A stretch of 64,000 bases of DNA, taken from contig NZ_AP028056.1 of the NCBI RefSeq assembly GCF_030297015.1, forward strand, positions 1,374,939 to 1,438,938, read 5' to 3'. Shown here piece after piece: positions 1 to 8,863 of this stretch; position 1 is the first letter of the stretch; the number at the start of each line of letters is the position of its first letter. This DNA comes from Brooklawnia propionicigenes. GTDB taxonomy: Bacteria; Actinomycetota; Actinomycetes; Propionibacteriales; Propionibacteriaceae. The notes under the pieces are model-generated. The model did no database searches, was not told where the DNA came from, and worked only from the letters and a program-made list of their open reading frames with translations. The position numbers were made by a program, and so were the translations under genes.

Positions 1-84
1 CGGGTCACCTGGGTGAGCGCTGATGGCGACCGATTCGTCGTCCGCTTCGAGCCGCGCGATTCCCAGCCCGCGGACGAGTCCTGA
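1..84 (+). CDS. C-terminal end of an unidentified protein (cut by window edge)
   Basis: An open frame runs from the first base to a TGA at 82-84 and encodes 27 residues ending in QPADES. It is read on the same strand as the response regulator that starts 33 bp later, so it may belong to the same transcription unit. Too little is visible to name a family. The frame has the strong third-position GC bias of its neighbours, which supports coding, but it could also be chance in such GC-rich DNA. Confidence 0.45.
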   Translation, partial: RVTWVSADGDRFVVRFEPRDSQPADES

Positions 85-117
85 GACCCTCGAACCCGCC
101 ACAGCGGAAGTAATTGA

Positions 118-825
118 ATGTGGCAGTCTATGAGTATGCATATCCTTGTGGTTGATGACGATCAGGCTGTTCGCGACTCCCTGGCTCGTTCGCTGCAATA
201 CGGCAGCGGCTACGAGGTCAGCACCGCCGAGGACGGCCTGGAGGCTCTCGCCAAGCTCTCGTCCACCCGCCCCGATGCTGTCGTGATGGACGTCATGATG
301 CCCCGGCTCGACGGCCTGGAAACCACCCGAATGCTGCGCCAATCCGGCAACGATGTGCCGATCCTCATCCTGACGGCCCGCGACGCCGTCGGGGACCGGG
401 TCGACGGCCTGGATGCCGGGGCCGACGACTACATGGTCAAGCCCTTCTCCCTCGAAGAGCTCACCGCCAGAATCCGGGCGCTGACCCGGCGCTCGCGTCC
501 CGAATCGGATGCCACCCCCGAGACTCTGGTTTTCGATGATCTGCGGATGGACACCTCCTCACGCGAGGTGACCCGGCGAGGACGACGGATCAGCCTGACC
601 CGTACCGAGTTCGCCCTGCTGCAGACCTTCATGGAGCATCCGCGCCATGTGCTGGAGCGCAGTTGGTTGCTCAATGAGGTCTGGGGCTTCGACTTCCCGA
701 CGACGGCGAACTCGCTCGAGGTCTACATCGGATACCTCCGCCGGAAGACCGAGCAGGAAGGTGAGCCCCGCCTGATTCACACCGTGCGCGGGGTCGGCTA
801 TGTCCTGCGCGAAACTGCCCCGTGA
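118..825 (+). CDS. mprA: OmpR/PhoB-family response regulator (MprA-like)
   Basis: A DNA-binding response regulator of 235 aa that would be phosphorylated by the kinase encoded next. The receiver domain covers about residues 7-122, with the acidic pair in VVDDD near 12-15, phosphoacceptor Asp58 in VVMDVMMP and the conserved Lys in MVKPF. A winged-helix OmpR-type domain fills about 135-232 and ends in [14 protein letters not shown] 118 is preferred because GGAAG lies 7 bases upstream; ATGs at 130 or 136 would match the usual MprA N-terminus but sit too far from that site. The stop codon overlaps the kinase start. Sequence and gene order resemble mycobacterial MprAB, which responds to envelope stress; that role is inferred from the family. 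Confidence 0.85.
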   Translation: MWQSMSMHILVVDDDQAVRDSLARSLQYGSGYEVSTAEDGLEALAKLSSTRPDAVVMDVMMPRLDGLETTRMLRQSGNDVPILILTARDAVGDRVDGLDAGADDYMVKPFSLEELTARIRALTRRSRPESDATPETLVFDDLRMDTSSREVTRRGRRISLTRTEFALLQTFMEHPRHVLERSWLLNEVWGFDFPTTANSLEVYIGYLRRKTEQEGEPRLIHTVRGVGYVLRETAP

Positions 826-2255
826 TCCGCCGGCTCCACGATCTGCTGCGGCACCAGGAGCGCAACTCGCTGCAGATGCGGCTGGCCTATCTCACCGCCA
901 TCGGCGTTGCCCTGTCCGCCTTCTGCATCGGCATGGCCACCTACTTCACTGCGCGCAGCTCGATGTACAGCCAGCTCGACCAGGAACTCCTCGAGGTAGC
1001 CAGCTACGCGTCCGGGCCGATCAGCACCGATGTCGAGGGCCTCGGCGGAGTGAACGCGTCCGCCTTGCAGGCCACGAACATCACCATTCTGCTGGTGCGC
1101 GCCGACGGGGCAGTGACGCGCGTGCAGGGCATGAGCGACAACATCGACCCGGGCTATGAGGAAATCGCGATCGCCCGAACCCAGCTGGGCAGTTCGACGC
1201 GTTCGGTCGTCGGCACCGACGAGATGCCCTATCGCGTGGTGGCAGTGCCGTTGAGTACCGAATCCGGACGCTACGCGATCGTGCTGGCACGTCCGCTCGA
1301 GCCCACCTTGGCCACCTTGCGCGACGTCGGGACGCTGGTCGCGATCGCCGGGGCGTCGCTGGTCGTGCTCAGCGCGGTGATGGGCTATATCACCGGACGC
1401 CGGTTGATGGCCCCGCTGCGCGAGTTGTCCGGAGCCGTCACCCGGGTCTCCGAGACCGATGAACTGGCCCCACTCAGCCTGGTCGGCAGGACCGGCATCT
1501 ACACCGCAGATGAGATCGGCGATCTGTCCCGCAGCTTCGACACCATGATGCACTCGCTGGCGAGTTCTCGTGACCGGCAGCGCAGACTCATCGCCGACGC
1601 CGGGCACGAGTTGCGCACACCGCTGACCTCGATGCGCACCAACATCGAATTGCTGGTTGCGGACGAGAAGTCCGGCATGCTGCCGGCCGGCGCGCGCGCC
1701 GAAATCCTGACTGATGTCGCGGCTCAGCTCGGTGAGTTCACCTCGCTGGTCGGTGACCTGGTGCAGCTGAGCCGCGACGACATGGTGACGCCGAGCCCCG
1801 AGCCGCTCGACTTCGCAGATGTGGTGGCCTCAGCGGTGGAACGAGCCAAACGCCGCGGACCGAACCTGAACTTCGACGTCACCTTGGAGCCCCATTTCAT
1901 CGTCGGCGAGCCCGACACCTTGGAACGCGCGGTGACCAACCTGCTCGACAATGCCGTGAAATTCTCCCCCGAAAACGGCACCGTGCACATCCGGATGGCT
2001 GGTGACGAGCTCACGATCTGGGACGAAGGCCCCGGCATCGCTCCCGAAGACCTGCCGAAGATCTTCGACCGTTTCTTCCGCTCCAACAAAGCACGCAACA
2101 CGCCGGGCACCGGACTGGGCCTGTCGATCGTCGCGCACACCATCAACGCGCACGGCGGTACGGTCACCGCCGACAATCAGGAAGGGGCCGGCGCCAAGTT
2201 CATCGTTGTGCTGCCTGCTGCTCCCCCGGAGAAACTGGCCGAGTACGAGGATTAG
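822..2255 (+). CDS. mprB: Sensor histidine kinase (MprB-like)
   Basis: A membrane-bound sensor kinase of 477 aa and the partner of the preceding regulator. The GTG start lies in a GTGA overlap with the regulator stop, so translation is probably coupled. A first membrane helix is at about residues 20-43, followed by an extracytoplasmic loop and a second helix at about 171-192. Then come a HAMP region, a HisKA domain with phosphoacceptor His262 in [10 protein letters not shown], and a HATPase domain with the N box ([11 protein letters not shown]), G1 ([10 protein letters not shown]) and G2 (GTGLGLSIV). The kinase core is intact. The ligand or stress sensed cannot be read from sequence. Confidence 0.86.
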   Translation: MIRRLHDLLRHQERNSLQMRLAYLTAIGVALSAFCIGMATYFTARSSMYSQLDQELLEVASYASGPISTDVEGLGGVNASALQATNITILLVRADGAVTRVQGMSDNIDPGYEEIAIARTQLGSSTRSVVGTDEMPYRVVAVPLSTESGRYAIVLARPLEPTLATLRDVGTLVAIAGASLVVLSAVMGYITGRRLMAPLRELSGAVTRVSETDELAPLSLVGRTGIYTADEIGDLSRSFDTMMHSLASSRDRQRRLIADAGHELRTPLTSMRTNIELLVADEKSGMLPAGARAEILTDVAAQLGEFTSLVGDLVQLSRDDMVTPSPEPLDFADVVASAVERAKRRGPNLNFDVTLEPHFIVGEPDTLERAVTNLLDNAVKFSPENGTVHIRMAGDELTIWDEGPGIAPEDLPKIFDRFFRSNKARNTPGTGLGLSIVAHTINAHGGTVTADNQEGAGAKFIVVLPAAPPEKLAEYED

Positions 2256-2312
2256 GGCCGCCCGCTGGGGCCAACGGTCCGGCTTGCACAGCCCTGGGGA
2301 CAACCCGCGAGA

Positions 2313-2347
2313 GTTTTCCACAGATGGATCCACACGCTGGGGAAAAC
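2313..2347. promoter_or_regulatory. Inverted repeat between convergent genes, with DnaA-box-like motifs
   Basis: Perfect 7-bp arms, GTTTTCC (2313-2319) and GGAAAAC (2341-2347), flank a 21-base spacer in the gap between the convergent kinase and lactate dehydrogenase genes. TTTTCCACA (2314-2322) and GGATCCACA (2327-2335) resemble the DnaA 9-mer. The position suits a bidirectional terminator, but there is no U-tract and the stem is short. Function is undecided. Confidence 0.25.
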
Positions 2348-2426
2348 TACATCGATGTAACTACTGCTGTGTGGTCAGTCCCGGCCGCGCACCCCGCCTG
2401 AATACGTCGTGGATCCGGGCCGCAGC

Positions 2427-3431
2427 TCAGTAACCCAGCGAGCGCGCGATGTCTCGCAGATGGATCGCTCCGGTCGTCAGGGCGTCGCGCTCGGCCATCG
2501 AGATGTAGGGCAGCAGCCGGCGTCCGGCACCCTCACGTCCGACGATGGTAGGCACCGACATGCAGACGTCGCTGATGCCCTCCCAGCCGTCCAGCAGGGT
2601 GGAGATCGTCAGCACCCGCTGCTCGTCATTGAGCACTGCGGCGATGATCCGCGATACCGCCAGGCCCACCGCATAGTTGGTGACGCCCTTGCCCTCGATG
2701 ATCTTGTAGGCCGACTCCATGACCTCGTGGCCGATGCGCGCACACAGGTCCGCGTCGAACGGGACGCCACTCTTCGTGGTTCCCCACCTGCTCAGCGGCA
2801 TATTCCCGATAACGGCCGAGGCCCACAGCGGCACTTCGGAATCGCCGTGCTCGCCGGCGACATAGGCGTGAATGTTCTGTACGGCGGTGCCGGTCTCCAG
2901 CGAGACCAGATAGCGCAGCCGGGAGGTGTCGAGCACCGTGCCGGAACCGAACATCTGGGTCGGCGACAGTCCCGAGATCTTCAAGGACGTATAGGTGACC
3001 ACGTCGACCGGATTCGCCACCAGGATGTAGACGGCGTGCGGGGCGACCGCGAGCAGACCGGGCAGGATCTTCTCCATGATCGAGACGGTCGTTCCGGCCA
3101 GATCCAGGCGCGACTGTCCGGGCTTCTGCTTGGCGCCGGCGGTGATGACCACCACATCGGCATCCCGGCAGATCTCGACATCGTCCGAGCCGGCAACCGA
3201 TGCCGCCGGGGTGAACTGGATGCCGTGCGCGATGTCGAGCGCCTCGGCCTCCACACGCTGCTTGTTGATGTCCTGCAGGACGACCTCGCGCGCGACCCCG
3301 CGGATCACGCAGGCGTAGGCGAGGGTCGAGCCGACGGCGCCCGCCCCGATAATCGCGACCTTGGTTGGACGGCTGTCGCGACGAGCCGGGTAGAGGGATT
3401 CGGGCACGTTGGTGGGAGTGGCTTCACTCAT
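2427..3431 (-). CDS. ldh: L-lactate dehydrogenase
   Basis: NAD-dependent L-lactate dehydrogenase of 334 aa, which interconverts pyruvate and L-lactate and re-oxidises NADH in fermentation. The Rossmann glycine motif is GAGAVGSTLAYA, followed by the ALDIAHG segment and the catalytic His loop in GEHGDSEVPLW. The start is placed at ATG 3431 because AGGAG lies upstream at the right spacing; the open frame runs a further 51 codons upstream, but that part lacks homology-like features. The gene is monocistronic and convergent with the sensor kinase. Malate dehydrogenase is a distant relative, but the GEHGDSEVPLW loop and overall pattern favour LDH. Confidence 0.9.
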   Translation of the reverse strand: MSEATPTNVPESLYPARRDSRPTKVAIIGAGAVGSTLAYACVIRGVAREVVLQDINKQRVEAEALDIAHGIQFTPAASVAGSDDVEICRDADVVVITAGAKQKPGQSRLDLAGTTVSIMEKILPGLLAVAPHAVYILVANPVDVVTYTSLKISGLSPTQMFGSGTVLDTSRLRYLVSLETGTAVQNIHAYVAGEHGDSEVPLWASAVIGNMPLSRWGTTKSGVPFDADLCARIGHEVMESAYKIIEGKGVTNYAVGLAVSRIIAAVLNDEQRVLTISTLLDGWEGISDVCMSVPTIVGREGAGRRLLPYISMAERDALTTGAIHLRDIARSLGY

Positions 3432-3654
3432 CAAGGTTTCTCCTGTCAGAGATGTCATGTCGGATGGCGAACTCCTGCCATTATCGCGTGCCTGCCCGCC
3501 GGTTGTCCCGGGTTCTATACGAGGATTTGCTCCAGTTCCCCGGATTCGAACCAGCGGGTCCGTATCCAACTCGTCGGGCCGCATACTTGACTACTGTGAG
3601 CTGTGTGCGGACGATGACCTGCCGCTGCCGCCAGCCGGAGCAAGGAGGCTGCTG

Positions 3655-4023
3655 ATGCAAACCGACCGCGAAGCGATCGAAGAGAACTACCGGAGCCAGT
3701 TGCACGCCCTGGTGGACAAGAACTTCACCACCCTCGACGGCCTACTGACCGCGGGTTTCACCCGCACCCACATCAACGGGCACACCCAGACCAAGCAGGA
3801 GTGGATCAACCAGCTCAAGCATGACCAGCTCGTCTACCACAGCTTCGAATTCCACGACACCAAGATCAAGATCGACGGCACCACCGCCACCCTGGTCGGC
3901 AAGGTCACCTCGGATGCCACGCTCTACGGCGAGCACCGGGTTTGGCAACTGCACATCCGCCAAACCTTCTTGAAGTCCGGCGGACGTTGGCAGGCGAGCC
4001 GCTCGATCGTCACCCAGTGGTGA
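3655..4023 (+). CDS. SnoaL/DUF4440-like (NTF2-fold) protein
   Basis: A small 122-aa protein with the layout of the NTF2-like/DUF4440 family: an N-terminal helix (REAIEENYRSQLHALVDKN), the LDGLLTAGFTRTHINGHTQ segment, then alternating beta strands ending in a conserved-looking WQASRSIVTQW. Such proteins are small cone-shaped dimers, some enzymes and some not; the substrate here is unknown. ATG 3655 is chosen because AAGGAGG lies at 3642-3648. The frame is open further upstream to 3409, but that region overlaps the divergent ldh start. The gene is convergent with ndh, with 5 bases between the stops. Confidence 0.7.
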   Translation: MQTDREAIEENYRSQLHALVDKNFTTLDGLLTAGFTRTHINGHTQTKQEWINQLKHDQLVYHSFEFHDTKIKIDGTTATLVGKVTSDATLYGEHRVWQLHIRQTFLKSGGRWQASRSIVTQW

Positions 4024-4028
4024 GCCGA

Positions 4029-5318
4029 TCAGGAGACGTCCTCGTCCTCTTCGGGAGCCTTCAGCTTCGACGGAGCATCGACATAGTCCCCGATGATGCC
4101 GACGGCTGACTTCGGCCACGACAGGTAGCGGACGCCCATGTTGAGCATCGCCGAGATGCGGTTGCGTCCACCCAGCAGCGTCGCGATGTGCACCAGCACC
4201 CACATCAGCCAGGCCGGGAAGCCGGTGAACTTGGTGCCGTTGGGCAGTTGCACGACCGCAGCATTACGTCCGATCGTCGCCATCGTGCCCTTGTCGTGGT
4301 ACACGAAAGTCTCCTGCGCCCCACCGTCCTGCGCCGCAAGGATGTTGTGGGCGACGAGCTTGCCCTGCTGAATGGCTGGCTGCGCCAACTGCGGCTGCGG
4401 CTCGGACTCGCACAGGCAGGCATCTCCGGCCGCATAGACGTCCTCGAAGCCCACGACCTGCTGGTCGGGCTCGACAAGGATGCGTCCGCCACGGCCCTGC
4501 GGCAGACCCCAGTCCTTCACCACCGAATGCGCACCGACGCCGCTGGCCCAGATGACGATGTCACAGGCGAGTTGTGAACCATCCGCGAAGTCGACGTGAT
4601 CGGGGAAGACCTCCTTGACCGCGGTGTTCAGGCGCACGTCCACACCCAGGCGCGCCAGGGCCCGCTTGGTGTAGCGCTGCAGCCGCCGGTCGAACGGGCC
4701 CAGCAGCCGGTCGGTCATCTCCACGAGCACGACATGGAAGTTGTCGACGCCGATCTCGGGGTAGAGCACCGGCAAGCCCTGGGTCTTCATCTCGGCCAGC
4801 GCCCCGGCGGTCTCGACCCCGGTGGGTCCGCCACCGACGACGATCGCACAGAAGCGCTTGTCCGGGTTGCGCTCGGCGGCCATCAACTCAAGGCCGGAGA
4901 AGATGATGTCGCGCACCTCGAGTGCCTGCCGGCGGGTGTAGATCCGGCGGGTGTACTCCTCCGCCCCGGGGATACCGAAGAAATTGGCGCCCACGCCCGG
5001 GGAGACGATCAGTTTGTCGTAGCCAATCGGCTGGCCGCGGCTCACGATGACCTGCTTCTTCTCGAAATCGATGCCGGTCACGGTCGCCCGGCGGAAGCTC
5101 GCGAGGTGGCTGCGATCGTTGGACGCCCAGCGGCGCAGCGAATATGTGACATCACCGGGGTTCAGTGCGCCGGTGGCCACCTGGTAGAGCAACGGCTGGA
5201 ATGTCGTGTACGCATGCCGGTCGATGATCATCACCTCGCGGCCTGCCTTGGTCAGCTCGTGCGCGGCCGTCAGCCCCGCGAATCCTCCACCGATGATCAC
5301 CACGCGCGATTCGCCCAT
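4029..5318 (-). CDS. ndh: Type II NADH:quinone oxidoreductase
   Basis: A single-subunit, non-proton-pumping NADH dehydrogenase of 429 aa that passes electrons from NADH to menaquinone at the inner face of the membrane. An FAD-binding motif VVIIGGGFAGLTAA is at about residues 6-19. A second, NADH-binding dinucleotide fold starts at about residue 158 (AIVVGGGPTGVETAG), and a third FAD contact is YAAGDAC near residue 300. The C-terminus holds the amphipathic membrane-anchoring segment (AWLMWVLVHIATLL) typical of bacterial NDH-2. Length is normal for the family. No clear ribosome-binding site precedes the ATG, so the message may be leaderless. Confidence 0.9.
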   Translation of the reverse strand: MGESRVVIIGGGFAGLTAAHELTKAGREVMIIDRHAYTTFQPLLYQVATGALNPGDVTYSLRRWASNDRSHLASFRRATVTGIDFEKKQVIVSRGQPIGYDKLIVSPGVGANFFGIPGAEEYTRRIYTRRQALEVRDIIFSGLELMAAERNPDKRFCAIVVGGGPTGVETAGALAEMKTQGLPVLYPEIGVDNFHVVLVEMTDRLLGPFDRRLQRYTKRALARLGVDVRLNTAVKEVFPDHVDFADGSQLACDIVIWASGVGAHSVVKDWGLPQGRGGRILVEPDQQVVGFEDVYAAGDACLCESEPQPQLAQPAIQQGKLVAHNILAAQDGGAQETFVYHDKGTMATIGRNAAVVQLPNGTKFTGFPAWLMWVLVHIATLLGGRNRISAMLNMGVRYLSWPKSAVGIIGDYVDAPSKLKAPEEDEDVS

Positions 5319-5467
5319 GGGTCATATTGTCTCTGGCCGGGGTCTGCCTGCTCAAGACTTTCCCGACAATGAGATTGCGTTATTCGCTCGGCCGGTCATC
5401 GCGTTTCGGCGCGAGGCGCTCCAAGAATGTCGTTCTGACAAGGTAATTCAGGAGTCAACTCGGGGGC

Positions 5468-6661
5468 TCAGCCGACCATACAGCTGCCCGGGGTGACCAG
5501 TTCGCTGTAAGCCGAAGCCGCATCGAGATAGGCCGACGTCGCGGCATCGGTGAGCACATAGCCGGTCTGGGCGTCCACGGTAGACATCGCGAAAACGGTG
5601 CCCGCCACGCGTCCGTCCGCAGTGAGCAACGGGCCTCCCGAATTGCCCGGACGCACTACTCCGCGGATGGCGTAGACCTCGCGCGCGACGCCCGGTCCTC
5701 CGTACAGGTCAGTGTTGTTCTCGATGATCGTGCCGCGAATGCGGGAGGCACTGAGATGGTAGGGCCCGCCGTACGGGAATCCGGCGACCACGGCGTCGGC
5801 ACCGGATGACTGGTTGTCGGTGGCCCGGGTCAACGGGGGCGCGCCGAGATCGGCAACATCCAAGATGGCCAGGTCGAGGTCTTCGTCGAACGCGACCACC
5901 CGGGCGTCCAGTTGCGGGCCGGTGCCGCCGACCGAGACGGTCACCGCGGAGGCGCCGGCTACCACGTGGGCGTTGGTGACGACGCGCTGGGCCGCGACCA
6001 CCCAGCCGCTGCCGGCCGAGTCGCTGCGGCAATTCGGGGCGTCCGAATAGACCTGGACGATGCTGGACGCCGCGGCCGCAACGCCGGGACTGTCGAGCGC
6101 ATCGCTGTCGGGTTCGGGAATCGGCAGGGTCGGTTCGTCACCACCGAAGACCTTCGGCAGTTCGGTGATGAGCAGGTCGGCCGCCTGTCCGGGAAGCCGA
6201 TCGAACTGCTCCGGAACTGCCTCGTTCAGCACCTGATACGACAGCGAGTTCTCGATTCCGGTACCCAGCGCAGCAGGCGCGAAAGGACGCACTGCCGCCA
6301 TCACGAACCAGCAGAGAAAGGCGGCCGCAACGGCCGAGGTCAGCCCGCCGAGCACGGCATCGAATCCGTGCGGCTTCTTGCCACGCCGGATTCGGTTCAC
6401 GATCAGTTGCGCCAGCAGATCTCCGACGATGCTCAATGCCACGACGACACAGACCAGCGTGAGGGTCCGGGCCAGGCGGCTGGCGTCCAGGAGCGGGAAG
6501 AATTCGACGAGCCGGGGACCCGCCCAGATGCCGGCCAGCGCGCCGCCGACGATACCGGCCAGGCCCAGCGCTCCGGCCAGCAGCCCGGTGCGGAAACCGG
6601 CCACGGCCCGGCCGATGATCGCGATCAGCACCAGCAGATCGATGATGGTCGCCAGTTGCAC
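5468..6661 (-). CDS. marP: MarP-type membrane serine protease (CvpA + trypsin-like)
   Basis: A 397-aa membrane protease. Four predicted helices of a CvpA-like domain occupy about residues 1-125, followed by a linker and a periplasmic chymotrypsin-fold domain at about 195-390. The catalytic triad is complete: His232 in TNAHVV, Asp263 in DLDLAIL and Ser341 in RPGNSGGPL. Cys211 and Cys394 may form the redox-sensitive disulfide described for M. tuberculosis MarP. The family protects mycobacteria from acid and oxidative stress by cleaving cell-wall enzymes; this role is inferred. The start is GTG, with GAGGGGG about 6 bases upstream. Confidence 0.85.
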   Translation of the reverse strand: MQLATIIDLLVLIAIIGRAVAGFRTGLLAGALGLAGIVGGALAGIWAGPRLVEFFPLLDASRLARTLTLVCVVVALSIVGDLLAQLIVNRIRRGKKPHGFDAVLGGLTSAVAAAFLCWFVMAAVRPFAPAALGTGIENSLSYQVLNEAVPEQFDRLPGQAADLLITELPKVFGGDEPTLPIPEPDSDALDSPGVAAAASSIVQVYSDAPNCRSDSAGSGWVVAAQRVVTNAHVVAGASAVTVSVGGTGPQLDARVVAFDEDLDLAILDVADLGAPPLTRATDNQSSGADAVVAGFPYGGPYHLSASRIRGTIIENNTDLYGGPGVAREVYAIRGVVRPGNSGGPLLTADGRVAGTVFAMSTVDAQTGYVLTDAATSAYLDAASAYSELVTPGSCMVG

Positions 6662-6759
6662 GTCGCCCCCTCACTCCGGATTCAAGATTGCCCGCTCAAA
6701 CTGTGCGAGCCAACCCGGGGGAGGGGGACGATGCGTTCAGAGAACTTGAAAGTGAACGA

Positions 6760-7290
6760 TCAGACGGCTTCGGCGCGCTCGTCGAGCGCATCGAGAGCAG
6801 CCCGTGACTCCTCGAGAATCATCGATTGCATGACCTCGCGGGCATTGTCCTCGGAGACGCCGATTGCCAGCGCGATCTCGGCCAGCAGCGGCGCCGACGC
6901 TTCCTTGAGCAGATCCTTCTCGCCGAGCGAGAGCGAACCACGCTCACGACGGCGTACCAGATCTCGCACGACAGCGGCCAGCTGCAGCGGATCGCCGGTG
7001 GCGATCGACGCGCGATTGGCCTTGTAGCGACGCGACCACTGGGGCTCTTCACCGACAGTCGGGCCGCTGAGCACCTCAGCCAGCCGGTCGAGCTCGCGGA
7101 CGCCCGCGACGTCACGGATGCCGATCTCGTCGGCCTTGCTGACGGGAATGCTGACCATCAGCTTGCTGCTGACGACCTCGAGTTCGGCGTAATCGACCCG
7201 TTCACCACGGACCGTGCGGGTCATGACCTTGGCCACCATGGCTGGACCGTGGTGGGGATGAATCACGGTCTGACCAACATGAAACTTCAT
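6760..7290 (-). CDS. carD: CarD-family RNA polymerase-binding regulator
   Basis: A 176-aa CarD family protein. The N-terminal Tudor-like RNA-polymerase interaction domain begins KFHVGQTVIHPHHGPAMV, and the C-terminal helical DNA-binding domain follows (SRRYKANRASIATGDP..). CarD binds the beta subunit and stabilises open complexes, especially at rRNA and other housekeeping promoters. The start is placed at ATG 7290, where GAGGG lies 7-11 bases upstream; the frame extends 14 codons further without support. In many actinobacteria carD is followed by ispD and ispF, but here it is not. The 198-base gap upstream should hold its promoter. Confidence 0.9.
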   Translation of the reverse strand: MKFHVGQTVIHPHHGPAMVAKVMTRTVRGERVDYAELEVVSSKLMVSIPVSKADEIGIRDVAGVRELDRLAEVLSGPTVGEEPQWSRRYKANRASIATGDPLQLAAVVRDLVRRRERGSLSLGEKDLLKEASAPLLAEIALAIGVSEDNAREVMQSMILEESRAALDALDERAEAV

Positions 7291-7488
7291 TGAATTACCC
7301 TCGCAACGTTTTCTCGCCGCCAAAACCCGCAAGCCGCAACTCGCACCACCGCGAGCTGTGAACTCGTGGTGAGAGCGGGGCCGTCCTTTGGTCCCGCAGG
7401 CCGGTAGTGATAGTTTACCAGATTAGGAGACGTATACCCTGCGGTTGGCGAATATCCCCTAGTCAGCCCGGGATTAGCGACTGCAGAG

Positions 7489-7941
7489 CTACAACATCGC
7501 GGAATCGTCGGCTGTGCCGCGTCCCAACCAGGCAGCGTCGGAGGGGTCGATCACCGCGGCGACAGCCGAGATCTCGACCAGAGCACCCCGGCGAGCCAGC
7601 TGCTCGACGATCGACACACTGATCAGGGGCAGCGAGTTCAGATCCAGATAGCCGGAGGCAGCTCGCTGGCACAGCGCCAGATCGACCCCCTCGACCACCT
7701 TGATCTCCAGACTCACCAGATCGGCTACGCCGGCACCGACAGCCTCCAGGCAGGCCATCACGTTCTTCATGGCCTGGGCGGTCTGGGCCGCCTCGTCGCC
7801 GAGCCCGATCCAGGCGCCGGCAGCGGTCACCGCGTTCTGGCCGCCGATGTAGAGCATCGAAGCGCCCGGCGGCACCAAGGTGGCCTGCGAGTAATACGGC
7901 GACTGCTCGAGGGACGCCGGATTGATGCGCTGCACGGCCAT
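7489..7941 (-). CDS. ridA: RidA/YjgF-family protein
   Basis: A 150-aa member of the Rid superfamily, small trimeric enzymes that hydrolyse reactive enamine/imine intermediates made by PLP enzymes. Visible features are the N-terminal RINPASLEQSPYYSQA strand, GGQNAVTAAGAWIG, and the C-terminal segment LPLISVSIVEQLARRGALVEISAVA with Arg and Glu near the active site. ATG 7941 is preferred because GGAGGAGG sits just upstream, inside the end of the preceding gene; the frame is open further but overlaps that gene. It follows the TIGR01777 gene with a one-base gap, so the two are probably cotranscribed. Confidence 0.82.
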   Translation of the reverse strand: MAVQRINPASLEQSPYYSQATLVPPGASMLYIGGQNAVTAAGAWIGLGDEAAQTAQAMKNVMACLEAVGAGVADLVSLEIKVVEGVDLALCQRAASGYLDLNSLPLISVSIVEQLARRGALVEISAVAAVIDPSDAAWLGRGTADDSAML

Positions 7942-7942
7942 C

Positions 7943-8836
7943 TCAGTCCTCCTCCGCCACCAGCCAGGTGACCAACTCGTCGAGGGTGCCCTGCTTGAAC
8001 GTGAAACCGCCCTCCAGCAGCACCTTCGGAATCTCATTCTGGCTCGCAACGATGTCGGTGGCCAAGTCACCCATGGCCAGCCGAAGCGCTGCGGTGGGCA
8101 CGCGCAGCCGGGCCGGGCGTCCCAAGCCGTCGGCAATGGCCCTGATCAACTCTCCGTTCGTGGTGGTGGCAGGCGATGCCAGGTTGACCGGTCCGGAGAT
8201 CTCGCTGTCGATCAGCCAGGCGATCGCACGCACCTCGTCACGCAGACTGATCCATGGCCAGATCTGCTCGCCGGTGCCCAGCGGTCCGCCCAGCCCGGCA
8301 CGCAGCATCGGCATCACCGGGCCGAGCGCGCCACCGCGATTGGACATCACCAAGCCGGTACGCACCAGCACGACTCTGCTTCCGGCATCTCGGGCCGAAT
8401 CCGTGGCGGCTTCCCATTTCTGGACGAGGTCGGCGAGGAAACCCGTGCCGGGCGGGCTGTCCTCGGTGAGCGGCTCGCGACCACGATCGCCGTAGAACCC
8501 GACAGCGGACGCGTTGATGAGGGTGACCTGCGGCCCGAGCTCGACGGCACAGCGGGCAAGCAACCGGGTGGCGTTGAGCCGACTGGACACCAGCTCCTCG
8601 CGATAGCGATCGGTCCACCGGCGGGCCAGCGGTGCGCCGGAGAGATTGACGAAGGCGTCCACCCCCGAACAGGCGGGCAGATTGATCTCGCCCCGAGCCG
8701 GGTCCCAGCCCACCTCGTCGAGTTCAACAGCAGCCTGGCGCACCAACCGCAGCACGTCGTGACCCTCGTCCCGCAACAGCGTCACCAGCGCGCTACCGAT
8801 GAGCCCTGATGACCCGCTCACTGCAATCGTCGCCAT
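7943..8836 (-). CDS. TIGR01777-family epimerase (extended SDR)
   Basis: A 297-aa atypical short-chain dehydrogenase of the TIGR01777/SulA-like family. The NAD(P)-binding motif GSSGLIGSAL is at the N-terminus, NLSGAPLARRW lies near 65-75, the SAVGFYGDRG segment carries the active-site Tyr, and a C-terminal DUF1731-like segment (VPTAALRLAMGDLATDIVASQ) follows. The physiological substrate is unknown. TACGAT sits about 8 bases before the ATG, compatible with a leaderless transcript. It forms a two-gene unit with ridA, whose ribosome-binding site lies in the last codons of this gene. Confidence 0.82.
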   Translation of the reverse strand: MATIAVSGSSGLIGSALVTLLRDEGHDVLRLVRQAAVELDEVGWDPARGEINLPACSGVDAFVNLSGAPLARRWTDRYREELVSSRLNATRLLARCAVELGPQVTLINASAVGFYGDRGREPLTEDSPPGTGFLADLVQKWEAATDSARDAGSRVVLVRTGLVMSNRGGALGPVMPMLRAGLGGPLGTGEQIWPWISLRDEVRAIAWLIDSEISGPVNLASPATTTNGELIRAIADGLGRPARLRVPTAALRLAMGDLATDIVASQNEIPKVLLEGGFTFKQGTLDELVTWLVAEED

Positions 8837-8863
8837 ACCCCGATCGTAGGCGCCCGCAAGCGG

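Noticed and set aside
5319-5467. Possible riboswitch or small RNA between ndh and marP
   Set aside because: No stable nested hairpins or known motif could be found by eye; nothing supportable in this gap.
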